A stretch of DNA of 64,000 bases from the NCBI RefSeq assembly GCF_000699445.3, contig NC_067200.1, positions 19,023,003 through 19,087,002 of the forward strand, in the 5' to 3' direction. This document shows positions 46,715 through 58,038 of this stretch, one piece after another. Position 1 is the first letter of the stretch; each line of letters starts with the position of its first letter. Origin of the DNA: Schistosoma haematobium. Its lineage: Eukaryota > Platyhelminthes > Trematoda > Strigeidida > Schistosomatidae. Made by a program: the position numbers and the translations under genes. The notes beneath the pieces are model-generated. The model was given only the letters and a program-made list of their open reading frames with translations. It had not been told where the DNA came from and did not search any database.

Positions 46715-47455
46715 TAGCAGTGTAAGACTTCTCAGCAGTGCGCATTCACCATCTGGCGTCGTGGAGTTCGAAGTCAGCACTTATCAATTTCACGTATGAA
46801 CGCTTAATCTCTAGAGCATTGAGTTGATCGGCATCCAAAAGTGTTAATATATAACTTCAACTAATCGATGAAATTGAGCCCGAGAAAATAAAATAATTAA
46901 ACCATACATAACAGGTCATCTGTTTTATTAGCTAATCAAACTAACTTTCTTTGCTATTTTTCTCTTTTCTTTCTGTTGTTGTGGTTGCAACTTTAGTGTA
47001 AATCAATGAATATGATTGGATTGTAATCAGGGTGAATTGTTGTGTTGTAGTGATTTTGACGACAACCGTTTCGTGGCAGTATGGTACTCGTCAGCAGTGA
47101 GCATACACGATAACGATTCGTGAGATTCGAATCTAGGACCTATTAGTCTCACGTGTGAACGCCTATTCTCTAGACCACTGAATTGATCGACATCCAACGG
47201 TGTTAACATGTAAGTTCAACTAATCTATGAAATTGAGCCCGAGAAAATAAAATAATTAAACCATACATAAGAAGACATCTGTTTTATTAGCTAATCAAAC
47301 TAATTTTTTTGCTTTTTTCTCTTTTCTTTTTGTTATGGTTGTTGTAGTTACAACTTTGTTGTGAATCGATGAATATGATCGGATTGTAATCAGGGTGAAT
47401 TGTTGTGTTGTAGTGATTTAATTAAACTATATTAACAGATCACTTATACATGGAT
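46715..47455 (-). repeat. SINE-A-like tandem array, 359-bp units (two)
   Basis: The block starting CATACATAA recurs at 46907 and 47266 (359 bp). Each unit has a tRNA-like head. The 47040-47100 unit has a CTGACGA...GAAA core with poor stem II. The right flank (GATTTAATTAAA then TATTAACAGATCACTTATAC) is shared with the 56772-58038 array. Confidence 0.75.
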
Positions 47456-47639
47456 GATCAATATTGAATGATCACTAGTTCACAGTTTACGAATCAATAT
47501 GTGAATAGTGTTCATTCTTTTCAATGAATATTGCCAGTAACTATGATGTCTCCATTTGTACTTTTTCGTACCTTGTACAGTTAAAGGTTATAATCTTTTT
47601 ATAAACATGCCTGAATAGGTTATGCAATTACTCTCTCTG

Positions 47640-47850
47640 TGGTGCATACTACTTATATTGACGCGATCAGCAGCAGATGGGGAAGATCAAGAAAGGAAGA
47701 ATGGGAATAAAGAACAATTAGTATGGAAATGAAAGAACAACGAAGTTCGAGACAATTATTGAACATTTTGCAAATTATGTATTATAGTATGATTCTTCTA
47801 TTTTACCAAGTAACTTTGTAATTTTGTGCTAAATATGATTCGATTGTCCC
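47640..47850 (+). repeat. Repeat G copy
   Basis: TGGTGCATACTACTTATATT start and the GGGAAGATCAAGAAAGGAAG purine stretch. Confidence 0.5.
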
Positions 47851-47879
47851 CACTGGTGTTCTGTTCACTACATCTCCAT

Positions 47880-47985
47880 TGTTGTTTAGGATTGCAATTG
47901 ATCAGTCTCTGATTGACATATGTGTATCTAATGCGGATTGCTTCGATATTGCCTTAATTCATAAGCATTCCATTGCTTATAATGT
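47880..47985 (-). repeat. Sm-alpha-like SINE 3' fragment
   Basis: Same 3' block (GATTGCAATTGATCAGTCTC) as at 18150-18240 and 55555. Confidence 0.55.
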
Positions 47986-48231
47986 CTTCTAATGGTCTAT
48001 GAAAAGTCATGTAACGTAGTGTATACAAATTGATTCAATCAAACAGATGGAATAAATTATAGTCTGTATTTTACAACGTTAGTCAACTTTAGACTTTAAT
48101 GTAATTCACATGTAGTATTATCAATAAAAATACTGTCTCATCTGTATATGAATTAATTCTAATGGTTATAGTTAACCAATCGGTCATTTATTAGATGGTT
48201 TATTAAAAGTAAGTTTTACAAAAATTAATTT

Positions 48232-48405
48232 TACGATCCTGCTCACGGGATTCAATGATCGTAGGATCATAGATGCGCATTGTTGAGGAGTTCCACAATA
48301 AGACGAAACGGTCGTCCACATTTTCAATGGTGATTTAACATGAATCGGTTTATAATCTCAATCAAAAACTTAATCATCTTCAAAACCCTATACTGATAAT
48401 AATTT
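48232..48405 (+). repeat. SINE-A 3' fragment
   Basis: Hammerhead core TTGAGGA, broken; no head. Confidence 0.55.
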
Positions 48406-48613
48406 CAATCAAAAGTTGAAGTCTAATAGCAGTTGAATGATCATTACACTACTTAATAATTGTTTATTTAAATAAAGTTTTAGTAGTGAATCACAACTGT
48501 TGAAGCTTTTAAAAAGTGGGACGAAACAATTTTTTAACTATATTTTTGGTTCTAGATACCTAGAGTAGAGAGATATATAATCATTAGATTTTTATTGTAT
48601 TCTTAAACTGCAC

Positions 48614-48654
48614 CAATCTACAGTCCTCCGCTCTACCAACTGAGCTATAACCCC
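48614..48654 (-). pseudogene. 5' half of a tRNA-Tyr-like sequence
   Basis: Minus strand: TAGCTCAGTTGGTAGAGC D-arm and A box, then GGAGGACTGTAGA, the anticodon stem start and GTA anticodon of tRNA-Tyr. The sequence then leaves the tRNA pattern: no T-arm or acceptor 3' strand within the next 100 bases. It abuts the 5' end of the retroposon at 48655. Confidence 0.55.
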
Positions 48655-49165
48655 TAAATGCCCTGGTATATCCGAGAGTAGGGAGAGTCACTTCTCCCTC
48701 TTGAATGGATCTCACATGGCCACGTGCATACAATCATTGCCAGGGATTTCCTACTCATCGCATTCTCGCAACGGGTGTATGGGTTACGAAATCGGGAGGA
48801 CGAAAAGTAAATGTTCGGTGCTTCAACAGGGTTGGTAGACACGGAAGTTCTATCTAGGGCAGTTGGAAGACCCTCATTCCAAATCAATGATGTATATGAG
48901 CTCCAGGATCCTGAAGTAACAAATGACGTATGAACTAATTATTGATCATCGGTTATCATGTAACGGCATCTGCTTACGTCGCTCCATTGCCTTATGGATC
49001 AGACCTTCAGGTCAAAAGCTCCGGATGTGGCCCCCTAAGAAAACCACCCGCTTCGGTTTGAGCACTCGAACAGTATCTCACCTCTCACACAAATCGAACG
49101 ATTTATATGACGCATATCTAATTGGTGTCTCCTTGTACCAAGATTTATGTGTTTTAATAAGTAAG
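48655..49165 (+). repeat. TAAA-tailed retroposon
   Basis: CCTGGTATATCCGAGAG to TTTATGTGTTTTAATAAG; the tail is weak. Confidence 0.65.
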
Positions 49166-49249
49166 AGTATTCATAAACAATCGATTGAATACACACACAC
49201 ACTGATAGAGTAAATATAAATACAAAAAAGGGTTTGAATTTTCGTATGG

Positions 49250-49735
49250 CTAAGGCTTCAATAAACCTTAGTATACGCCTTTTTACACTTTTATACAACA
49301 CCACAAAAGCCTAGTTAAGATCAATCTTATGAGATGTTTCAATTATATGTTTAGCAATAGAGCATGATGGATGTTTATCCTCTGCTCTTATTGGGTCACT
49401 TGATTGTATCTGTTTCTGCAACCATTTAGGTACATATTCACACACTCTAATTTTGAGATCACGATTGCTCCACCCTATGTATATGTGACCACACACATTA
49501 AAATTGATAAACACAGTGGGATGTGACATAATCGTTTTCATACCTTTTAGATTTTGGATGAAGCATTCACCTTGTTCTTTCTTTGATAATGACCTTTGCT
49601 ACGCAATACGTTTTATTGATAACTGATTGATTTAAGTCTTTGTTTCAATAAAAGGCTATTTGAATCACCTCTGAATGGTAAAGTGATGTAGACAGGCTTT
49701 TTTTCTACCAAGACTACAGTAGGTTTCATTATACC
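49250..49735 (-). mobile_element. Penelope-like element, GIY-YIG endonuclease fragment
   Basis: Minus strand. Upstream KKPVYITLPFRGDSNSLLLKQRL (about 49700-49620) is the segment before the endonuclease in Penelope-like polyproteins. Then NVCGHIYIGWSNRDLKIRVCEYVPKWLQK (G-x-I-Y-I-G with the Arg-bearing helix) and CSIAKHIIETSHKID. A stop and frameshift separate the two parts. Confidence 0.75.
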
Positions 49736-49877
49736 ATGGACTTTCTTATTGGGTCACTTGATAGTATTTATGTGATCAGATTGTTCGAAATGTATCATTA
49801 CATAGTTCTGATCATCTTCGTCTTCTTTTTACATTATCGAAATTTATCAAAGGAACTAATTGCTTTGAAAACACAAA

Positions 49878-50115
49878 AAATAAGTCGAAATCATGAGTCC
49901 ATTGAAGCTAGACCACCATGAGAAACCTGGAAGCACTGGACGGCCGTTTCGTCCTAGTATGGGACTCCTCAGCAGTGTGCATCCACGACCTCGCCCCCTG
50001 CGAGATTCAAATCCAGGACCTACTGGTTTCGCGCGTGTGCACTTAACCTGTCGACCACTGAGCTGGCCGGCATTCAACGGTGTTAATATCTAACTTCAAC
50101 CAATCCACGAAGTTG
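49878..50115 (-). repeat. SINE-A copy with intact hammerhead
   Basis: Minus strand: 5' part, tRNA-like head at about 50075-50000, hammerhead 49980-49933. Among the least diverged copies. Confidence 0.85.
49933..49980 (-). ncRNA. Hammerhead ribozyme, core intact (SINE-A)
   Basis: Minus strand: CACTG, CTGAGGA, stem II GTCC/GGAC perfect, GAA, ACGGCCGT palindromic stem III, triplet GTC, CAGTGC. Stem I has at least five perfect pairs. This is the cleanest hammerhead in the window. It lies between first exons 1c and 1b, so it would be inside the first intron only of transcripts starting at 1c. Confidence 0.8.
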
Positions 50116-50454
50116 CGCCAATTGACTCATGATTTCAACCAGTGAGATTTCTAAGATCTCCACAAAACTTCTTTTGACAAAAATAAGTCTCATTTTTTCT
50201 TAATGAATACAAATAAATCATACTGATCCTTTATCACATTGTTATTTGATCTAGTGTAACCAGGATAATGAATGAATTCTGTTAACTAATGACAAATATC
50301 TTCTCTTTTTGGTCTTTTTACAGAAATAAAATGGTATGGTGTCTGTTAAGATAATCTAATGAAACAATTTGAATTCAACAACTAAGACTCAAATAACTCA
50401 ATAATGATAAGTAAAACAAATTAGATTTCAAGATACTATCAAGATATTAGAATA

Positions 50455-51045
50455 GGGGTTTGTGGGGATCGTTATGATTTAAATAGTTGAATTTTATGAG
50501 TCAATTTAAGTTACACTGCTATGGAAAAGTTGAAAGTACTGGATGGTCGTTTCGTCTTAGTATGGGATTCCTCAACAGTGCATATCCATGATCCCACACT
50601 AAACGGACTCAAACCCGGGACTTTCGTGTGAAAGCGTATAAACGCTTAACCAGCATCCAATATTGTTAATATCTAATATCAATCAATTCATGATCTTTTT
50701 CAACCACTCACCATTTTCTAAGGTAGATAAGTATCTCTACCCAACACGGGTTGGATTCCATTGATCAGAGCTTCTCTCTAGAACTGCAGGAAACCAGTCA
50801 CTAGTAACTACAAGATCATAATTATTAGAAAGGGAGTTTATAATTAGATTCTAGTTAGATATTTAAACTGTTGGATACCAGTCAGCTCAATGGTCTAGAT
50901 GTTAAGCACGTGTTTAAGTTCTTTTAATGAGAGATCGTGGATGCTCACTGCTGAAGAGTTCCCTAGTAAAACAAAACAGCCGTTCAGTGCTTCCAGATTT
51001 TCAATGATGGTCAATTCATAAATTCAACTATTAAAATCATTATCA
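50455..51045. repeat. SINE-A foldback: minus 50455-50820, plus 50850-51045
   Basis: Both hammerheads are damaged (TTGAGGA on the minus copy). Confidence 0.65.
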
Positions 51046-51177
51046 AGATAGATATATCTAACACAATATGAATAGGTCATCAGTTAATTGAATTAATGAT
51101 GATCTGGAAATCTTGACATTATTCACTCAGTATCATATTCAATAATATTGATTATATTGCATTTTCTACAAATCTCT

Positions 51178-51266
51178 ATCTCTCACTCACTCACTCACTC
51201 ACTCACTCACTCACTCACTCGTTCACTCACTCACTCACTCACTCACTCACTCACTCACTCACACAC
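51178..51266. repeat. (TCAC)n microsatellite
   Basis: About 20 tetranucleotide units with one interruption near 51221. Confidence 0.95.
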
Positions 51267-51799
51267 TGATTGTAACTTGATACTTAATACAGAAATCCAA
51301 ATTAATCAATATAAGTAAAATATTTAATCATATGATTAGCATTGCATTCATTCAAATCATTATCAATTATTGATTTTAGTTTCGATATGGTAACAAGGTG
51401 TTCAATAATAAAGTAGTGATTCATTTAGTTACTGGATTTATTTACTTCTTATTGATTAGAACTATTTATATCACTATGTAGGTCTTATGAGATAGTTAGA
51501 AATCTATACAACATTATCATATGTCTATGAATTGATGAAGTTAAGTAACTAGAGATGATCTCAAATGAAGTATAAGATCTAATTACCGATTCTTATAATC
51601 ATTCCATTGAAGAAGGTTCTTCAAAGTTTATCGATAACGAATGATGTTTCTAGGTAACTTTGTAATAGAAAACAAAAGAGTAAACATTTCTTCTTCTACA
51701 TACTTAACTAACTAGAAATTGAAAAAAAACAACAACAACTAAAACTGGGATCATTAAAAGAACATGAATTGCTGGAATTAATCTAAAGTAAATATAACT

Positions 51800-52050
51800 G
51801 TCGAGACCATTATCACAGTGTGGTGTATATTTTACATATGTCAACAAATATAAGTAGTATGTAACACTAATCGAAAATGAAAATCTTAACAGTAGAAGGT
51901 TAAAAAGTAAAATAGAAATGAAAATAGATAAGAATGATAACTTGAAAGAATCATACAGAATGTGATGAACAAATGATGGAGATTTATAAATGAACTCTTC
52001 AATGTATAGTTCTTATATTTTACTAAGTGATTCTATACTTTTCTACTAAA
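51800..52050 (+). repeat. Repeat G copy
   Basis: AAATATAAGTAGTATGTAAC block and downstream A-rich part. Confidence 0.5.
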
Positions 52051-52059
52051 ATACATTTA

Positions 52060-52615
52060 ACAATTGGATTCATGAGCAAATTGAATTTATACCATCGTGG
52101 AAAACCTGGAAGGACTGAACGACCGTTTCGTCCTATTTTCGGACTCCTCGGCAGTGTGCATTCACGATCCCGCCTTGCGGGATTAGAACCCAGGAACGAT
52201 CAGTCTCACGCGTGAACGCTCAACCTCTACACCACTGAGCTGGTATCCAACCTTGTTAATGTCTAACTTCAACTAATCCACGAATTTGAGAAACACATCC
52301 ACCATTGTCATCAGTGAGTTACTATCTCACAACAGACCCGATTGAACTCCACTGAGCACTGCTTCTCAGTAGAACTCCGAGAAATACCTCTTGAAACCAG
52401 TCACTAGTGAGTATACGATGATTATTATCAAAAGGGGTTTTGTGGAGATTTAAGTAATTCTAAAGTTGAATTCCTGAGTCAATTGAAGCTAGACCAACAT
52501 GAAAAACCTGAAAGCACTAGATAGTCATTTCATCCTATTATGAGACTCCTCAATAGTTCACACCCACCATATCGCCTTGTGAAACTTGAACTCAGAATCT
52601 TACTTTCAACCATAA
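52060..52615 (-). repeat. SINE-A head-to-tail dimer, 402-bp period
   Basis: Equivalent hammerhead positions at 52125 and 52527 differ by exactly 402 bp, as at 22750. Ends about 75 bp from the exon 1c donor. Both cores carry one mutation. Confidence 0.8.
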
Positions 52616-52689
52616 CAACAACAACAAAAAACAAAAAGAAAACAACGAAATCATAATATGAAATTATCTATCCATTTGAATAATCTTAC

Positions 52690-52760
52690 CTTCTAAGTAT
52701 TTTGACAAAGATAAATATCCCTTGACCATCAGATATATCATCAACATATGAAATAGACAT
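52690..52760 (-). CDS. Bestrophin alternative first coding exon 1c
   Basis: This is the most distal of three candidate first exons. It opens with ATG at 52760-52758, encodes MSISYVDDISDGQGIFIFVKILR plus two bases, and ends at a donor reading gtaaga (GT at 52689-52688). The exit phase (2) joins exon 2 to give an RRWKGSLYKL junction. Length and phase equal those of exons 1a and 1b. Tyr5 and the Gly-x-Gly after the Ser/Asp pair are shared by all three and match the family N-terminus. About 375 bp upstream lies a GT-rich microsatellite, which the other two copies also have at a similar distance. Too short for ordinary ORF calls. Confidence rests on the exact 71-nt length, phase and motif; transcription is not shown. 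Confidence 0.75.
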
Positions 52761-53130
52761 GATAATTTATTGTAAATGTATAAGGAACTGTAAACAATTT
52801 GACTTTTTGTATCACTTTGACGTATTATAAATCGGTATCAGTATATCCTTCTCTTTCTCTTTATATATAGATGTATAAAGCTACACGTTTCTTTGATAAA
52901 TGCAAATCTTAAAGCCAAACTATAATTTGAGTTCAATATTATCAAGAGTTTATCCAATTATAAATGTATGAATTCTTATTTACAGTAAAAGAATTTCTAT
53001 TTTATTCATTTTTATTTTGTTTTTGTTTTCTTTTTTTTTTACTTTTTCTTTTTGTCATTTATTATTCATTTAATTAAGTAGTATAATTATTGCATTTTTG
53101 AAAAAAAATGCGTAGGTGTACAAATACATT

Positions 53131-53160
53131 TGTGCGTGTGTGTGTGTGTGTGCGTGCGTA
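53131..53160. repeat. (GT)n microsatellite upstream of exon 1c
   Basis: Lies about 375 bp upstream of the exon 1c ATG; a (GA)n tract at 53402-53425 and (CT)n at 53487-53503 follow. Confidence 0.9.
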
Positions 53161-53614
53161 CGTATCTATGAGAGTGTGCATGTGTATTCTCATCTGTGTG
53201 TTATTATTGTTGCTGGATTCAATTATCGGAACATTTAATTGTCATTATGATTTTGGCATTTTCACAATTATATTACATTAATCTTAATGGAATGATTAAG
53301 GTCATATGATTTGAATTATGATTGGTCAATTGAATTAATGAGATATTTTCATTTATTATAATTGGATAAAAAATATGGCACAGAGATTAAATAGTGCAAG
53401 CGAGAGAGAGAGAGAGAGAGAAAGAAAAATATTTTCTTTTATGAATCGATAATGTAGTTTTAATGATGGTGCTACTCAGTGAATGTTTCTCTCTCTCTCT
53501 CTCCCTCGCTCTGTGTGTGTATGTGTTTGTATACGGAATATACGGGAAACTGTGTGAAAATCAATTTATGAATTAAGATATAAATATCTCTGAAAGAAAA
53601 AAGATTCTTTCATT

Positions 53615-53805
53615 TTGGTTGAGATCATGAGTCGATTGATGTTAGACCACCATTGGAAACCTGGAAGCACTGGACGGCCGTTTCGTCCTATTGTGGGGCT
53701 CCTCAGTAGTGCGCATCCATGATCCCGCTCGCGAGATTCGAACAAAGAGCCTTCGGTCTCGCGCGTGAACGTTTAACCTACTGGAACACTGAGCCGGCAT
53801 CCATT
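53615..53805 (-). repeat. SINE-A copy with near-intact hammerhead
   Basis: tRNA-like head 53800-53735, hammerhead 53712-53667. Confidence 0.8.
53667..53712 (-). ncRNA. Hammerhead ribozyme, near-intact (SINE-A)
   Basis: Minus strand: GCACTA, CTGAGGA, stem II GCCC/GGAC (three of four pairs), GAA, ACGGCCGT, GTC, CAGTGC. All core bases are kept; one pair is lost in each of stems I and II. It lies upstream of first exon 1c, outside the predicted bestrophin CDS. Confidence 0.6.
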
Positions 53806-53837
53806 TAGTCAATCATTTAGTCAGTCAACAGCGTTGA

Positions 53838-54012
53838 TGTGTACTTCAGGACTCAGTAGTTAAATGGATGACGTGGTGGAGTTTGAAGCAAACATTGCTG
53901 GGTTCGAGTCCCAGAGTGAACATTAACTCTGACATGCAGGCACATCTAGCTGACGAGTCCGGAATAGGACGAAACATGCGTCAAACTGGATTCCACTTTT
54001 GGTTAGAAATTA
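53838..54012 (+). repeat. Sm-alpha-like SINE
   Basis: Clear tRNA-like head (A box CTCAGTAGTTAAATGG, B box GGGTTCGAGTCCC), CTGACGA core, stem II GTCC/GGAC, GAAA, GTC, but extra A bases after the cleavage site misalign stem I. Confidence 0.75.
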
Positions 54013-54014
54013 GA

Positions 54015-54140
54015 TTTAGTGTTTATATCACGAACTGACATCAGGTAAAATGCCAAAACTCTAATTAATCAAATGAGTGAATGAATTTCGTGCCAAAATC
54101 AAAGATCGGTTGTCCTAAATCTGATTGGTTCTTATAGTAT
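54015..54140. repeat. Right end of the Merlin-related MITE-like element
   Basis: Matches 26035-26165 through CTAAATCTGATTGGTTC. Confidence 0.45.
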
Positions 54141-54602
54141 CGCGGTAGAATCAATCTGGCAAAAGACACATTTCGATCATTTTTTCGTTTATATATTTCT
54201 AAAACAGATGATTCACATAGTATTTAACAAAGTTATTCTTGGCAGACCTCGTTGAAACTGTTCAGAAAGGAGAAATTAAAAGCATTAGAGTAAGACAATG
54301 ATAATTGATATTGTTAATTGATGATATAAAAAATGAATTATTGATGATTTCATCATTGATATTTTTGACTGAGATTTGATCAGTTGTGATTGGCATGTGT
54401 ACTTCGACATAGTTATAATAACATCAGTTGATATTAAATAAATGGGGTGTAGTTCGAAGTGAGATCTAGGACTATGAGATAATACAATGAGTTTTGAAAC
54501 AAACAATACTGAATTTGAACTCTGGATTGAACTTTCACTCTGAAATGTAGATAAAACCAGTTTATGAATGGTAAACAGTACAAATCGTGCGTTATGAATT
54601 CT

Positions 54603-54790
54603 TTTTGATTGAGATCATGAACCGATTGATGTTAGACCACCGTTGGAAACCTGGACGGCCGTTTCGCCCTAGTATGAGGCTTCTCAACAGTGCGCATCTA
54701 CGATCCCGCCCCACGAGATTCTAACCCAGGTCCTATCAGTCTCGCGCGCGAGCGCTTAATCACTAGGCCATTGAGCTTGTGGTCGCAATT
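54603..54790 (-). repeat. SINE-A copy with internal deletion
   Basis: The stem I return strand is deleted (CCTGGACGGCC). Confidence 0.7.
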
Positions 54791-54959
54791 CAGCTTGATT
54801 GATGTGTTGTACCCGGACGAAGAATAGGTGAATGGTAACAGCTAGGAACTATTAGTGGACTATTATTATGTATGTACTTATTGTATCATTATTAAGTAAC
54901 TATATTGTATGTATATCCATATTTCTTTTATTATAAGTTTTCATTTGATCTGTAGGTTA

Positions 54960-55205
54960 TCATTATACGAACTCATGACCTATCGGTCTCGTGAGCGAAC
55001 GCTTAACCTATAGACAACTTAACCGGATCAATGGGTCCTGGGTTCGAATCTTGCCAGAAGGGATCGTGGATGCGCACTTCTGAGGAGTCCTATAATAGGA
55101 CGGAACGGCCGTTTAAAGCTTCCAGGATCTCCAACGTGGTCTAGTTTCAATTGACTCATCAATTCACTTATGAAAAATTACTATGATATCCACAAAACCC
55201 CTTCT
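54960..55205 (+). repeat. SINE-A copy
   Basis: Good B box; hammerhead has GGAA in place of GAAA. Confidence 0.7.
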
Positions 55206-55539
55206 GGTATTATTATACGGTTTACAAATCTTAAGATGTTCCCAATTTATTAGTAACAGTCTCTCACATTGAGATCTTAGATGCTCGTTTAATTCGGTTT
55301 TGTACTAGTTAGCTGGGAATGGTTTGTTTCAAGTATCGGTTTTCACATTTAGACTCAAACTTATTATCTTTCAATTTGATATATTAAAACATCTAGACTA
55401 TGCTATACACGTTTATCCAGTGTTGATTTATCTTTCAGTTTGATTCTACTTACCAATTATTGAATTTCGATCATGATGAACCTCTGTCTATAATAAATTT
55501 CATCATTTAAATTCACTTGATGTTGTTTTACTTTTATCT

Positions 55540-55905
55540 TCCCATTACTATTTACAACTACGATCGATCAGTCTCATGTTGGCATATGTGTATCCTATAC
55601 GATTGTCTCGATATTACCTTAAGTCACAAGCTTTATTTTAAACAAAGATGGATAGTGGCTAGCGATGGATTCCAGTTTGAAGCATGTTTCGTTCTATTTA
55701 GGCCTCATCAGCTATATGTACCTGCATCTCAGAGTTGATGTTTAATAAATGAATGACGTGAAGACATTTGAAGCGAATAGTAATGGATTAAAGTCTCACA
55801 GTTAACATCAACTCTAGGATTCAGGTACATCTAGCTGATTCATCCCATATAGGATGAAACATGAATCAAACTAGCTTCCACTACTAGCTACTATCTATCT
55901 TTGTT
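55540..55905. repeat. Sm-alpha-like SINE foldback
   Basis: Minus arm 55540-55740, plus arm 55740-55905. Arms end in matching AAACAAAGATGGATAGTGGC-type sequence. Both cores are damaged. Confidence 0.7.
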
Positions 55906-56596
55906 TAAAAATTTCATCATTGTTTTTGATTCATTCCTAAAACTCTATCTTCATCTTTAAAGAGTAAATTGATGAGGACCTAGAACACTGAACAGGTTTC
56001 TTATACTATCTTGATAGTCTTCAATAATAATAATAATAATAACATATTCTACTACATTCAAACCATAGAAACAAAACAAAAAAAAAACAAAAACAAAAGA
56101 AGAAATCATTTTTCATTCAACCTACACATTGAAGAATGTTGATTATGATTTGAAACATACGATATTACCTATGTAATAATTCAATTTTTCTAAGATTTTT
56201 ACACAATTAGATAACAGATGTCTACTTCTTAATGAAATCATATATCTTATTATATATAGATAGAGAGATGATAAAATATGTTATACTCATTAAGAAAACG
56301 ACATTCCATCAACAATTGATCCATATATATTCATGAATTAGTTACTATGCATTGAACTCATTTGATTCTATAGAACTAATATTTGTATATTCTTGAAAGA
56401 AAAATAAACAAAACAAACAATAACAAACTAAAGATTCATAATGATATGACTAGAGAAACAGAATGCTTATTATTATTTTTGTTACTATCCATATGTTTTC
56501 AATATAAGTGAAAGGTATAGTTAGTTAACCGCTTCCCTATAACTACCATAAAAACACACATAGACGCACGCATGTACGCGTACGCTTGCAACCTCC

Positions 56597-56626
56597 GCAC
56601 GCACATACGCACACACACACACACAC
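56597..56626. repeat. (CA)n microsatellite
   Basis: CGCACACACAC run within a CG-containing stretch (56570-56600). Confidence 0.9.
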
Positions 56627-56771
56627 TTTAGAATCATTGTATCTGTTTTGAAATGGATAAATCAAAAGAAACGAGAAATTCACTGAAATATTTCATTTAG
56701 AGATAATTTTTTATGTTTTATGTTTTATTTTGTTTGTTTTTATTCAAGAAATCAATTTGTGTTTTTAAGCG

Positions 56772-58038
56772 CGAAAAAAAAATTAAAATAATTAAACATA
56801 CATAAGAAGACATCTGTTTTATTCGCTAATCAAACTAAGGTTTTTTTTGCCTTTTTTCTCTTTTCTTTTTTTGTTGTGGTTGTTGTGGTTACAACTTTAT
56901 TGTAAATCAATGAATATGATTGGATTGTAATCAAGGTAAATGGTCGTATTGTAGTGTGGTACTTGTTAGCAGTGCTCATACACGATAACGATTTGTGAGA
57001 TTCGAATCTAGGACCTATTAGTCACAAGTGTAAATGCTTAATCTCTTGACCATTTAGTATATCGGTATCCAATGGTGTTCATGTGTCACTTCAACTAATC
57101 TATGAAATCGAACCCGAGAAAATAAATTAATTAAACATACATAAGAAGACATCTGTTTTATTCGCTAATCAAACTAAGTTTTTTTTTGCCTTTTTTCTCT
57201 TTTCTTTTTTTGTTGTGGTTACAACTTTATTGTAAATCAATGAATATGATTGGATTGTAATCAGAGTGGATTGTTGTGTTGTAATGATTTTGACGAAAAC
57301 CGTTTCATGGCAGTATGGTACTCGTCAGCAGTGAGCATACACGATAACGATTTGTGAGATTCGAATCTAGGACCTATTAGTCACAAGTGTGAGCGTTTAA
57401 TCTCTTGACCATTTAGTATATCGGTATCCAATGGTGTTCATGTGTCACTTCAACTAATCTATGAAATCGAACCCGAGAAAATAAATTAATTGAACATACA
57501 TAAGAAGACATCTGTTTTATTCGCTAATCAAACTAAGTTTTTTTTTGCCTTTTTTTCTCTTTTCTTTTTTTGTTGTGGTTGTTGTGGTTACAACTTTATT
57601 GTAAATCAATGAATATTATTGGACTGTAATCAAGGTAAATGGTTGTATTGTAGTGTGGTACTTGTTAGCAGTGCTCATACACGATAACGATTTGTGAGAT
57701 TCGAATCTAGGACCTATTAGTCACAAGTGTAAATGCTTAATCTCTTGACCATTTAGTATATCGGTATCCAATGGTGTTCATGTGTCACTTCATTTAATCT
57801 ATGAAATCGAACCCGAGAAAATAAATTAATTGAACATACATAAGAAGACATCTGTTTTATTCGCTAATCAAACTAAGTTTTTTTTTTGCCTTTTTTTCTC
57901 TTTTCTTTTTTTGTTGTGGTTGTTGTGGTTACAACTTTATTGTAAATCAATGAATATTATTGGACTGTAATCAAGGTAAATGGTTGTATTGTAGTGATTT
58001 AATTAAAGTATATTAACAGATCACTTATACATGAATTT
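56772..58038 (-). repeat. SINE-A-like tandem array, units of 339, 359 and 340 bp
   Basis: The block CATAAGAAGACATCTG occurs at 56801, 57140, 57499 and 57839. Each unit has a tRNA-like head (GATTCGAATCTAGGACC complement of the B box). The second unit keeps the hammerhead stretch; the first and third lack the same about 20 bp. Right flank shared with 46715-47455. Confidence 0.85.

Noticed and set aside
51178..51266. CRISPR-like regular repeats
   Set aside because: It is a simple tetranucleotide microsatellite without spacers, in a eukaryotic genome.
56160..56230. A fourth alternative first exon upstream of 1c
   Set aside because: A GTAAT-type donor-like site is present, but there is no ATG in frame and none of the Tyr5 or Gly-x-Gly pattern.
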